Assembly: GCA_963678705.1 (NCBI GenBank)
Contig: OY783212.1
Coordinates: 15,562,001-15,626,000 of the forward strand
Direction: 5' to 3'
DNA: 64,000 nucleotides
Origin: Panorpa germanica
Lineage: Eukaryota; Arthropoda; Insecta; Mecoptera; Panorpidae
Notes under the pieces: generated by a model
What the model was told of the DNA's origin: nothing
The model's input: the letters and a program-made list of their open reading frames with translations, nothing else
Database searches by the model: none
Position numbers and translations under genes: made by a program
Shown here: one piece after another, positions 12,941-22,655 of the stretch
Layout of the letters: each line of letters starts with the position of its first letter
Numbering within the stretch: the first letter of the stretch is position 1

Positions 12941-13313
12941 AAGTTATAAATAACAGTAGCGCGTGAAGAAGGCATTTACTGTTTTCGAATGTCCTACGAG
13001 AATATAGTATACTCCTGGTATATCATGGGACAGCTATACAGACTTGCTATTGTGTAAAAACAAGATAGCTTACCTTGTTCAAATAAGAAATTCATGCCAA
13101 AAATAAATGAATAAATTGTGCATAAGGAGATTTATTTATTCTTAACCTAGTAAATAAAATAAAAGAACAATTTGATTACATATTTATAACAATCAAAAAT
13201 AGACAGTTACTTTTGTGGCAAAATTGAAATCAATAGTGGCATAGAAATCGTCTAGAATTACAATTACTTGCAACAACTTTATTGTAAGAAAAATAATTAA
13301 GTTAGTCAAGTTA

Positions 13314-13737
13314 GGCCGTCCCCACACGAGTCGACTGAATGCAAATTCGAAGTTTCCAACGAAAACTAAAAACGAGCCATGTCGAGCCGTGTTTCGTGAC
13401 TCTATAAATTTTTTAACAATAGCATAATAGGGGATTTTATTGTGTCGTATTGTGAGGTATTTGTATGTATGTATGTGTTTAAATACTTTTGAAAAGTATT
13501 TGTGCACATCTCTACTAATGATGTTCACCATCAAAACCATGCAACGTAATTGCCCTGCGACCTAGAAACACAGTCACTCAAAACCAATTTCAAATCAGTT
13601 TTTTTTTCATTCGAACTTGTGGGTTCTCTCACTCGTATACACGCGCGTTCTCTCACTCACAACACAGCTCCATTCTGATTCGGTTTGGCAGATTCGGGGC
13701 TCGCGTTTGCAATCAGTCTACCCATTTGCGGACGGCA
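13314..13737 (-). mobile_element. TIR element family C, copy 2 (inverted)
   Basis: A 424-bp relative of the element at 10633. Ends GGCCGTCCCCACACGAGTCG and, in reverse, TGCCGTCCGCAAATGGGTAG both continue into ACTGAATGCAAA- or ACTGATTGCAAA-like sequence. TTA sits on each side (13311-13313 and 13738-13740), a clean 3-bp duplication. Shared interior words include ACGAAACACGGCTCGA (reverse in this copy) and the ACTCGTATACACG block. The two frames that overlap it have no protein support. Confidence 0.8.
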
Positions 13738-14019
13738 TTAGTCTACTTGAATGTTCCACAGAGTATGGTGTTTCAGTAAAACTATTCAGTGAGTCCTGGT
13801 TGAACCCCGTAGACATGACGTCACTAGCTCTAGTAGATTGACATGAAAAGTTTGAACAAATATTTGTTGCTTTTCCAGCATCAAACAGTAACATGATCTG
13901 GAGGAGGGAGTATTGATTTAGTGGTTTGTTTAATATTGTAAGGCACTCATCTGTCGCTATAGAACAATATATTATAGTTTTCAAAAAATATTGGTATATA
14001 TTTAATATTATATATAAAT

Positions 14020-14357
14020 ACTAGCTGTCCCGGCCACGCGTTGCTGTGCCTAACGTAGCGCCATCTATTGAATATTTACTCAATCTAGTCAACAGATTTC
14101 GATTTACTCAACAGAATATTTACTCAATCTAGTCAACAGATGTCGCCATCATCGTCGCCCGATGTCATATGTCATATACAGATAATTAATAGACAAATAA
14201 TTAGCAATAAGATAAATAAATTGAGATGTAAGCTATCCTATCTTTCAAGTTGGGTCAAACTGCACACGGTGTACAAATTTCATTAAAATCGGTTAAGTAG
14301 TTTAGGAGTCCATCGCGGAGGAACAACGTGACACGTAATTTATATATATTAAGATAT
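14020..14357 (+). mobile_element. RTE-like LINE 3' fragment with internal duplication
   Basis: Begins ACTAGCTGTCCCGGCCACGC and ends ACGTAATTTATATATATTAA, then GATAT. The AAAATCGGTTAAGTAGTTTA, then GGAGTCCATCGCGGAGG block near the 3' end is a common arthropod RTE-type tail. A 28-bp unit starting GAATATTTACTCAATCTAG occurs at 14070 and again at 14114, a 44-bp spaced duplication. No coding frame remains. Confidence 0.65.
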
Positions 14358-14879
14358 CTATGATCAACCTTGTAATTGATTGCAGCGAACAATAATCAAT
14401 TTTATTCTACAAGCAATAAGTGAATTGATTTATTAAGTATTAAATCAATTAGATAATCGTAAACTCGTTACCTGGATAATAAATATGTTATATTTAATAA
14501 AGAAGAATAATCGAACAAATACGAATGATAAAATATATATCCGAATTCGATGAAGAAGTTATACAAAACAAAAATAAAAATAAAATAAAAACAAAAACAA
14601 TAAAACTATTAAGAAAAGAAATAATTCAATATAACGAAATAACGAAATAAGAGTGATAAATCAACGAATGGTTTAGGTTCGGGATAGCAGCAGGATAGTA
14701 GGATAGTACTCTGCAGAATGGACCACTAGTGGTCAAGGGATGCAGCAGGAAGGGGATGTAACGGAATTCCATACGTCGAAATGGTTGATGGAAAAGTGTG
14801 AAGAGATGGGGAATGAAATGGTTCCCCCCATTGGGAAATCCATTGCAGGAATTTGATTCTCGGTGATACGTGAAATATT
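14358..14879. other. Low-complexity DNA upstream of the LINE
   Basis: An A-rich stretch at 14560-14650, then a GC-richer piece with a 38-codon ATG frame (14740-14856) containing VTEFHTSKWLMEKCEEMG. That frame has plausible coding composition and could be a scrap of another element, but I cannot assign it. Confidence 0.4.
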
Positions 14880-17160
14880 TATCGATAAGATATATATATA
14901 TATATATATCTTATCGATAGCAATAATATATATATATCTTATAGACAGCAACCAAGGACTTGATGCAAGTACAGGCATGATGGCAATAAAACGAGCACTA
15001 GACAACACATTTTGTAAGAGAGCTAGAGTAGGAAAACGAAATCCAGTGTATTGGTGGAACGACAACATTGCCCAATTAAGGAAAAAGTGTCTGAAAGCAA
15101 GGAGAAATCTCACCCGCGGAAACAAAAGCAGCAATGTCACTGAAGAAAACAAGGAAAACTTGAGAAATGACTACAAGGATAATCGGAAAGCGCTGAGAAA
15201 CGCAGTCATTAGAGCAAAACAAGAAGCATGGAAGAAAACCTGTCAAGAAGTGGACGAAGACGTATGGGGAATGGGTTATAAAATAGTATGCAAAAAGTTT
15301 AATATGATGCCCCGTGTTAAACTAAGTACACTAAAGCTAAGAGAAACAATTAGGGAATTATTCCCAACACGCTCGGAAAACAAATGGCTACGCAAAGACA
15401 TCGACGATACGTGCATACCCTATTTTACGAAGGAAGAATTGCTGGAAGCGTTGAAGCGAACAAGAAATGGGAAAGCACCAGGACCGGATCAAATACCACC
15501 AGAGATTATCAAAGCAGCAATTAGGGAATTCCCAAAAGAATTTCTCGAAATTATGAACAAACAACTGGAAAGTGGTATATTTCCAGCAATATGGAAGACA
15601 GCAAAAGTGGTATTGGTGCAGAAGCCAAAAAAACCAGGAGATCTTGAAGAAAAGTATAGGCCAATATGCCTCTTGGATGTTATGGGGAAAGTCCTGGAGC
15701 GGCTCATAGCTAACAGATTAGATGAAGAAGTCGAACCAAATCTATCAAAGAAGCAATACGGGTTCAGAAGGAAGAGGTCGACCATCGACGCTATGTGGAG
15801 CATTATGGAATCGGTACAGAGCATTAAAGCAAAAGCCCACCAGAACAGAAAACACGCAGTATTGGTTACGCTCGACATTAAAAACGCTTTCAACTCAGCA
15901 CCATGGGACGGCGTCATGGAAGCGCTGAAAAAATTCGGAGTCAGCGAATACCTGACTAGAATAATAGGAAGCTACCTGGAGGATCGCTGGATAACAGTCG
16001 AGGGAGAACAAATAAGGGTAACCTGCGGAGTCCCACAGGGATCGGTACTGGGGCCCTTACTATGGAACATACTATATGACGAGGTACTTAAGATCAAGCT
16101 ACCGGAAGGCGCATCTATCATAGGATTCGCAGACGATACAGCTCTCATAGTAGAGGCAAAAACGGAGCAAGTGTTGGAAGCTCACACAAATGTGGCGCTG
16201 CTTAGGATTGAGGCTACATTGAAGAAGAAGCAGCTGAAACTTGCGCCGGAAAAAACTGAAGCGATTATACTCTATGGTGGAAGAAAGCTAAAAGAAATAA
16301 CTCTGGAGGTAGGCGGCACGGCAATTAAATCTAAGGAATGCTTGAGGTACCTGGGGCTTTACATTGCAAGAAACTCAAGTATGAAGCAGCATGTTATACA
16401 AACAGCTAGGAAATCCGAAGAGAAATTGATGACGCTAAGCAGATTGATGCCAAATCTGAAGGGTCCCAAGGCAAGTAAGAGACGGGTGCTAGCCTCTGTA
16501 GTACACTCAGTAATGCTGTATGCTGCACCGGTATGGGAAGAAGCAATGAGGCACAAAAAGTATAGGAGTATGCTGATAGGTGTACAACGCAGAACGGCAA
16601 TACGCGTTAGCAGCGCTTATCGAACCATTTCGGCAGAAGCGGTGCAAGTGATTACCGGAATAGTACCACTGGCACTAATTGTGGAAGAGAGGAAAAAGAT
16701 GTCTATGGACAGAGAGGTGAAACGCCAAGAACTAAGGTCAGAAACAGTGCAGAAATGGCAGAAAGAGTGGGAGAAGGATACCCGAAGGGCGGTGTGGACA
16801 AAAAGGCTGATAAAGAACATAGGCACATGGGTGAATCGAAAGCACGGAGAAGTTGATTACTTTGTAACACAACTGATCGGAGGGCATGGATGCTTCGGGA
16901 GCTACCTGAAGCGATTCAGAAAGAGAGAGACCGACATGTGCTGGTACTGTGAGCAGGTAGATACACCGGAACACACGTTCTTTATGTGCGACCGATGGGC
17001 GACTCCAAGAGAAGTAGTACGAACGACGACAGGAACCATATTGACAGCAGATAATATTGTCAATATAATGCTGGAAAAGGAAGAGTACTGGAACGCGGTT
17101 CAAGCCTTCGCTACGAAAATACTGAAAACGAAAGAAGTGGACGCCAGCACGAAAACATAG
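14863..17160 (+). CDS. LINE ORF2 fragment: reverse transcriptase (R1 clade)
   Basis: An open frame of 765 codons; only about residues 28-765 belong to the element, since the first 28 (rich in IYIYI) are translated (TA)n flank. Order of parts: a basic linker with PVYWWND near residue 60; reverse transcriptase with YRPICLLDVMGKVLE, then KQYGFRRKRST at about 297, motif A LDIKNAF (Asp338), motif B GVPQGSVLGP at about 389 and motif C FADD (Asp424-Asp425). The thumb region follows, with the LKLAPEKTEA and CLRYLGLYI blocks, then a C-terminal C693-x2-C696-x7-H704-x4-C709 knuckle. All three catalytic aspartates are present. In life this enzyme reverse-transcribes the element RNA onto nicked target DNA, but this copy lacks the endonuclease. 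The start used is simply the first in-frame ATG and is not expected to be a real initiation site. Confidence 0.85.
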   Translation: MIREIFIDKIYIYIYILSIAIIYIYLIDSNQGLDASTGMMAIKRALDNTFCKRARVGKRNPVYWWNDNIAQLRKKCLKARRNLTRGNKSSNVTEENKENLRNDYKDNRKALRNAVIRAKQEAWKKTCQEVDEDVWGMGYKIVCKKFNMMPRVKLSTLKLRETIRELFPTRSENKWLRKDIDDTCIPYFTKEELLEALKRTRNGKAPGPDQIPPEIIKAAIREFPKEFLEIMNKQLESGIFPAIWKTAKVVLVQKPKKPGDLEEKYRPICLLDVMGKVLERLIANRLDEEVEPNLSKKQYGFRRKRSTIDAMWSIMESVQSIKAKAHQNRKHAVLVTLDIKNAFNSAPWDGVMEALKKFGVSEYLTRIIGSYLEDRWITVEGEQIRVTCGVPQGSVLGPLLWNILYDEVLKIKLPEGASIIGFADDTALIVEAKTEQVLEAHTNVALLRIEATLKKKQLKLAPEKTEAIILYGGRKLKEITLEVGGTAIKSKECLRYLGLYIARNSSMKQHVIQTARKSEEKLMTLSRLMPNLKGPKASKRRVLASVVHSVMLYAAPVWEEAMRHKKYRSMLIGVQRRTAIRVSSAYRTISAEAVQVITGIVPLALIVEERKKMSMDREVKRQELRSETVQKWQKEWEKDTRRAVWTKRLIKNIGTWVNRKHGEVDYFVTQLIGGHGCFGSYLKRFRKRETDMCWYCEQVDTPEHTFFMCDRWATPREVVRTTTGTILTADNIVNIMLEKEEYWNAVQAFATKILKTKEVDASTKT
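14880..14919. repeat. Perfect 40-bp AT-rich palindrome
   Basis: The left arm TATCGATAAGATATATATAT is followed directly by its exact reverse complement, with a (TA)n centre. A shorter degenerate echo ending TCTTATAG follows at about 14924-14944, directly before the first LINE-like codons. It may be a stretched target microsatellite of the LINE or an independent cruciform-forming tract. Confidence 0.85.
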
Positions 17161-17333
17161 GGAAATCGGGTATCAAGAACCAGCTTGAAGTAATGCATTA
17201 TGCGGTTCCAGGCTGAATTCTAGGCGAGAAAGGGGAGGTGGTTTTAGTTGGTAGGCGGCCTCGAGATGAGGGCGAATCCAACACTTCTTGCCGCGCAGGA
17301 GCTAGCCTTTAGAAGGTTTCCCCTCCCCTACAA

Positions 17334-17428
<95 letters not shown>
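14944..17428 (+). mobile_element. R1-clade non-LTR retrotransposon (LINE), 5'-truncated
   Basis: An element of about 2.5 kb that keeps the 3' part of ORF2, a 3' UTR (17161-17334), 54 A residues (17335-17388) and a (TA)n tail to 17428. Similarity to R1-type ORF2 begins about residue 28 of the open frame (near 14944), so ORF1 and the apurinic-type endonuclease are absent, as is usual for incomplete target-primed reverse transcription. The reverse transcriptase frame has no stop or shift over about 735 codons, so the copy looks young. R1-clade assignment rests on the FADDTAL catalytic block, the NAFNSAPW motif A, and the C-terminal GGHGCFG-SYL segment followed by a CCHC knuckle. It sits between (TA)n tracts on both sides. 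No clear target-site duplication can be told from the microsatellite. Confidence 0.88.
17335..17428 (+). repeat. Poly(A) and (TA)n tail of the R1-clade LINE
   Basis: 54 consecutive A, then about 20 TA units, then degenerate ATATGTGTGAGTGTGTG. The frame translated through it (poly-Lys then IYIYI) is an artefact. Confidence 0.9.
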
Positions 17429-17432
<4 letters not shown>

Positions 17433-18342
17433 TATGTGTGAGTGTGTGTAAAGAAATCTTTAGGTAGTACAAAGCTAAAACAGTGTCAAAGGTAAAACAG
17501 TGACCGTTCAGTGAAAATATATACTCATGAACGCAATAGATGTCGCTGTAGGAAATCTTTTAACCTTCTCGGAAAGTTTCAACTCAACTTTAGTAAAACT
17601 CGGCGAACTCTTGTGTTGTTTTTGGAGTCATCAGAATATTATCGAGTGAGATCTACCCCACGAGCCCTAGTTTGAGAAGCCGTATTCTATATAACAAAAT
17701 CAAGAGATCCCAAGTTTATTATTAGTATCATAATGTGGAAACTATTAAGTCGACTAACAGAAAAACGTGTGAGGTACGTTGCAGAGCGGTGGGGTGGACA
17801 CGGTACGGTGCGTACGATAATTCAAAAGCAGTCACGCAAATTTTCATCAATGTTCAAAGTTATTTTTTATGTGTTAATAATTTATGATTACAATAAATAA
17901 TTTTTATGGAGTACTTTAGGAGATGGCACCATATGTTAATGTTTATTGTAATATATTGTTCAACGTTATTTTTCAAATTTTATGTTTGAAATATAAAAGA
18001 ATTCAAGTTAATAAAAATGATATATTTCGAAACAGTTCAATATTAGCGCCAAAGAATTTATATGCAGATTAAAAAAAACTATGGGAAATTTATTATTTGT
18101 TATATTCATATACGTATGTGACTTACACCGATGCTTGAACTTAATATACTTCGATAATTATAATTTAAAACTGTATCATTTGGAAAAGAAAAAGTTCTAG
18201 GGTTACTAAAATTACCGGTGTTCTATAACAAGGTCCATAACACAGCTGCCGAATGTGAGACAAAATTTTGTTAGAATATACTAATTTTTATGATATCAAA
18301 ATTTACTTAGATGTTGATGCAAAGCATTTAATCGTAAGAACC

Positions 18343-18961
18343 AATGGGCTTGTGTCCTCATTTTTTAGTGGTCGATTTTTCAATTTTTTATTGATATTGA
18401 TGTTGATTGGCGTGTCTATTTTATTAAATATCTAAATGTTGACGGAGATATAACAATTAAAAATTTGAATAGTAGCTTTAGCGCTAGAAATGGTCGGCCA
18501 TATTTGTATGACGTGAAATGCATTTTAACGTCAGTTATTTGTTGAGTCGGTCAGTGCTGCTGTAATGTTTTGTAGCTGTTGGTAGTCAAATAATCAAGTC
18601 AAGTCAAAGAATAATAAGTTTTTATTTTATTTAACCCTGCTAAGGCAGACATAATGTTGAAATTGTATTGTTCCTTGAAATAGCTGTAAATAATATTTGA
18701 TATTTTGATATATAAATACATATAGCAGAGATTTATGAGCTGTAAGATTGGCAGCGGTTGTGATGTCACATGCATTTGGATTGTGAACAACGTTGAATTC
18801 CTTTAATAATTAAAGAGACAAAATGACTTTTTTAATTGTTAATATCTCTTAACATATAAGGAGTTATTAAAAAATAATTGAACATTTGATGTTCTAGTAA
18901 CCCACTTTATCAATATATAGCACACTTTTATAGAAATTAAGACATAGGACACAAGCCCATT
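18343..18961 (-). mobile_element. TIR element family A, copy 2 (inverted relative to copy 1)
   Basis: A 619-bp copy with the same AATGGGCTTGTGTCCT termini, in the opposite orientation to the one at 11880. It differs from copy 1 by scattered substitutions and a few short indels, for instance a shorter stretch near the TTACAGCTCATAAATCTC block. The frame listed on the minus strand inside it is element DNA and not a gene. It lies about 3.4 kb upstream of the neuroligin start. Confidence 0.85.
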
Positions 18962-21900
18962 CCTCGCAAAATTAGCGACAACTATCTGGGCATCTTTTGA
19001 ACCAGCCGCTATAAACATATAATGTTAAAATACTAAAAATTACTTTTACTTCGTTCCATTATGTTCCTACACAGGATCGTAATTGAATGGCTAGTAAAAT
19101 AAACTGAGAACAAAAGGCCTATAGAAATGTATCTTTGTTATTTTATATTCTTTTGTATTATTATCATTTGACCTTCAATTCAACAGGCTCTGACTTGTCT
19201 TTGCATAAGGCACGGCATGGACATAATTTGCTGTCAAACACATTTCAAGTTTAGTTTGTTGCTATCGTTTCGAGTGTTAGGTTGTGTTCATGATTTAATA
19301 AAATTGTATATTTATATTTTATTAATGAAAGTGAAGCGATAGTATTAACTAACTAGTATTATATTTGTCATTAAAAATATTTTAATTGAAGAGTTTGTGT
19401 TTAATATTGATTATATTTTACAGTACATTACAGTACCCAATTAAAAAATCATCAATTTCGCTTCGCAATCGTAAAAGTATATAGATATTTATGTACATTG
19501 ACATTCAAATGAGACTGTATGTACACTGTTACTATACACTGTAAAAGTTGCTCCTGTTAAAAACAGGTACGTATCATTTTATACAATAAAAGTTATTATT
19601 ATTTGTTTACATTTGGTTCAAGTGCTGACTAATTAAATCTCTGCGATATAACTAATTTTAATAAATTAGTTTTAAATGTAAAAAAAGAATTATTATGTAT
19701 ATTAAATTAATTATTACTATAATGCAATGCTATGTAATATCATTTTACGAACAAAAGTTGTGCAAGCTTTGTACGAGCGACGATTTGGATGAAAGGATTA
19801 ATTTATGCGTAACACAAATAACATTTACGTAATATTTTTGTAAGGCAGTATCAACAGAGGGAGGTTTCAATTATTAGTGAATAAATATAGTAATAAAAAT
19901 GTGAACTAATTATGAAATTATTCTATATAATATTTCATATATTATTTCATAATTAATTACATATTTCATATATAAATTTCAATGCATGTAAAATAACTGA
20001 AATCATTGGCGACAACGGTGATATCATTATTAAAAAGAGAGATAACTATCCGGGAATGTTAACGGATTTGTGTAAAGATATTCATTGATAAAGACTGTCC
20101 TTTGATATGCGATTTTCTGATATTTCACGAATTCAACAAATATAATTCAATAAAATGTAATATCACATGATCATTGTAGAATAACTGACGGGCAATTATT
20201 GTTTTTCGGTCAACGAAGAACTAGTCTGTGATTTATGAACGCTTTAATTCCATTCCATATATCAATTACAATACGTTACAGTTACTCAGTCTGATCTGGA
20301 ACTTTGTCCACTGCATAAAAGTTTCTTTAAGTCAGTTATCTAATTTAGAAGAAAAATAGTAAAATAAAAAGAAAATTGATCAATGAGAAGGAAAGAAAAT
20401 TAAATTGAATTCAACTGGATAAATTTATCACATCAGTAATTACTAAAGTATTTTAAATACATTTTTAGAACAACACAAAATAATGTTTTAAATAATATAT
20501 ACATTTTATTTTAGAAATTACCTTTGCAAAGAAAATTGATAATCCTGTTAAAATATTGATATGCACAAAATTAAAAAAATAAACAAAATAAAACTATCAG
20601 AGTTCCATTAACTTAAAAACTAAAAATAAAAATCATATGGTGAGTTGGCAATAGAAAAACTCTAATGGAAAGTGATAGGTATAGTTGTAGAAAGAAGAAA
20701 TTGCTATAGCGTCAAAGAAATGTGCTGGAACTGACACATCCAAAAATAACAACAACGTATCTCGCTGCTTAGTTCGGACGACACAAATTTTCTAGTAATT
20801 TAAATGTTTTAAAGATTTAGTTCTTTGGCAAGTTGCCGGTCGTGCGGATAACGGAGACAACATACTCGTGAAACACGTGTGCGTGGTTCAAATTTGCGGT
20901 TCGCGAATTCTAGTTCGTTCTGTAGTTCTTTAAAGTGAATGTTCTAAATACAATTTGAAGTGATTTATAAATTAAGTTTAAGGTGATAATATGATGAATT
21001 TGTTAAATAATAATTAAATTTATTGGTTTTTGAGTTTGAATATCCTATGTTTAAAATAACCCAAGTGTGTCTCCAGTTTAGAATAGTAGGACAAGTCAAA
21101 TAGAATCTTGTTATTACTTGGACCACGTAACCGGAAGCGTAACCTTTCGAATATATTTATCAACACTTCTCTGAACATGTTATAATAAAATATATATACT
21201 GGGCTTAGAAAAATTTCTAATAAGCCTAAGAAAATATTATAGAAATTTTCTTTTAATTGTTGGTTTTTCTTTCAAAAAAGTTTTACATAAATCTATGTAA
21301 AATATTAGTAGGTGTTCCGAATCAGCGATATATTTTCTGTGTTTGGTTATTCTTTTGTTTAAGTGATTATATGTTAGACTTGATCATTTGTTTATTAGGT
21401 ATACACATAATCAATTTAACTTCGAATAACTTTGCAGTTATTTTTTGACAGTTCCTTTGAAATTATTAAATAAATTTATAGTTGGTGTAAAAACAGTTTT
21501 GTCGTTGTTCATAATTTTTTTTATCGTTTCCTGAAGGCAAATTAATTGTAACGTCATATTATTTGGAACATGATTTCAATGATTTTCATTTAACATTAGC
21601 TTATGTTTCCAGCAATCTAAAGTTTTAATGTAGTACCGAAGAATGCATAAAATTAGAGAAAAATATTGAATAGAGAAAAATATTGAATAGAGAAAAATAA
21701 ATAGGTCAATGACCTTTCAAAATATCTACACGTAGACTACAGAGAAGTGAAAAACTTTTGAAAAGAAAAAAAACAACAATGGAAAACTTTCTTTGAAACG
21801 TATATTTATCTTAAAAAGTCAATTTTATTTGTTTTTTAAAGTCTAAAGTTCCGGTTTCCTTTATTTTTGTTTCTTATTTTGTTAAACAAATAGAAATAGT

Positions 21901-22366
21901 ATCGATAGAGCAAGTTTTAAAAAAATTAAAATTACTTGGATGTTATAAATATTTATAAAGGCTTAAGTGGGGTGGTGGGGGGCTGCACAGGTTCCTACGT
22001 TTTATGCTGAGAAGTAAACTTATAAAGCTTAATATGTAAATAAGTGTATTTAAAGCTGCGGTAAATTAACATCTGAGCCAAGTAAAAAGCTCGAGCTTTC
22101 ATTAAGTTCAGTGGAACATGTAAAATTCGCGTAATTATGTAAAAACAGAATGTAAAAATATGCATGCTAATGATAAATAGAACAAGTGGTAAAAACCAGT
22201 CAAACAAAAAACATTCAGTGACATAAAGCAGTAAACCAAATTCGTTTAAAATAATTGGATAAAAAATGTAAATATCGTCGCGGAGTGGGGATAACGCACT
22301 GAACTCTACTGTACTGTACTGGGTACTGTATGTGTACAATAAATCAGTCAAACAAATGCAGTGAAA
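18962..22366. other. Upstream region of the neuroligin gene
   Basis: Mostly AT-rich. A locally GC-richer segment at 20765-20930 (CGGTCGTGCGGATAACGGAG, AACACGTGTGCGTGG) could be promoter or 5' UTR, but no initiator/DPE pair or splice join could be fixed. The minus-strand frame 21995-22351 has no known relative. Confidence 0.35.
21653..21700 (+). repeat. 17-18-bp tandem repeat
   Basis: AGAGAAAAATATTGAAT repeats twice, with a third truncated unit (AGAGAAAAATA), about 0.7 kb upstream of the neuroligin start codon. Confidence 0.8.
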
Positions 22367-22655
22367 ATGTGTCGTCTAAAACAAATAATTTTATTAACGT
22401 TAATAAAAGTTTATTTAATAAATTCCGATGATTATTTTGATTATCCAGCGGAGCCGGCCGGTGGTGGCCGACATTACCCGAACTTATATGATAACGGGCC
22501 GTTATACACACGGGAAATTAAAATAAAACAAGGTTATCTTAAAGGTATTATTGTTGAGTCAAGAAGAAGTCAACAAGGGTTAGTAAGCGTGGAGAAGTAT
22601 TTAGGATTACCGTACGCGGCAGCACCAGTCGGACCTTTGCGGTTTATGCCACCAG
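22367..22655 (+). CDS. Nlg: Neuroligin-family protein, coding exon 1 (partial gene)
   Basis: Neuroligins are postsynaptic single-pass adhesion proteins with a catalytically dead cholinesterase-like domain that binds neurexin. This exon gives residues 1-96 plus one base. ATG at 22367 is chosen because it opens a signal peptide: basic MCRLK, a hydrophobic core, then a polar DDYFDYP stretch. The frame is also open two codons upstream, but without an ATG. Residues 75-96 (VEKYLGLPYAAAPVGPLRF, then MPP) match the type-B carboxylesterase pattern of an F/Y-x-G-x-PYA-x-PP-x-G-x-x-RF core. The exon ends at CCACCAG before GTGAAT, a good donor, in phase 1. Joined to exon 2 it restores the expected PPG-TAPPW reading. 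Signal, frame and joint are seen; synaptic function is known for the family; which insect paralogue this is remains open. The catalytic region lies in exons outside the window. Confidence 0.85.

Noticed and set aside
13193-13540. 115-codon minus-strand frame
   Set aside because: Most of it lies in TIR element C copy 2; the remainder has no known relative.
14733-15152. 139-codon minus-strand frame
   Set aside because: It runs across the TA palindrome and the start of the LINE in antisense. No family resemblance.
15489-15917. 142-codon minus-strand frame and other antisense frames over the LINE
   Set aside because: These are shadows of the well-supported plus-strand reverse transcriptase.
17248-17451. 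67-codon frame with poly-Lys and IYIYI
   Set aside because: It is a translation of the LINE 3' UTR, poly(A) and (TA)n tail.
21995-22351. 118-codon minus-strand frame ending next to the neuroligin start
   Set aside because: Hydrophobic but without family motifs. It lies antisense to the probable 5' UTR or promoter of the neuroligin and is likely chance.
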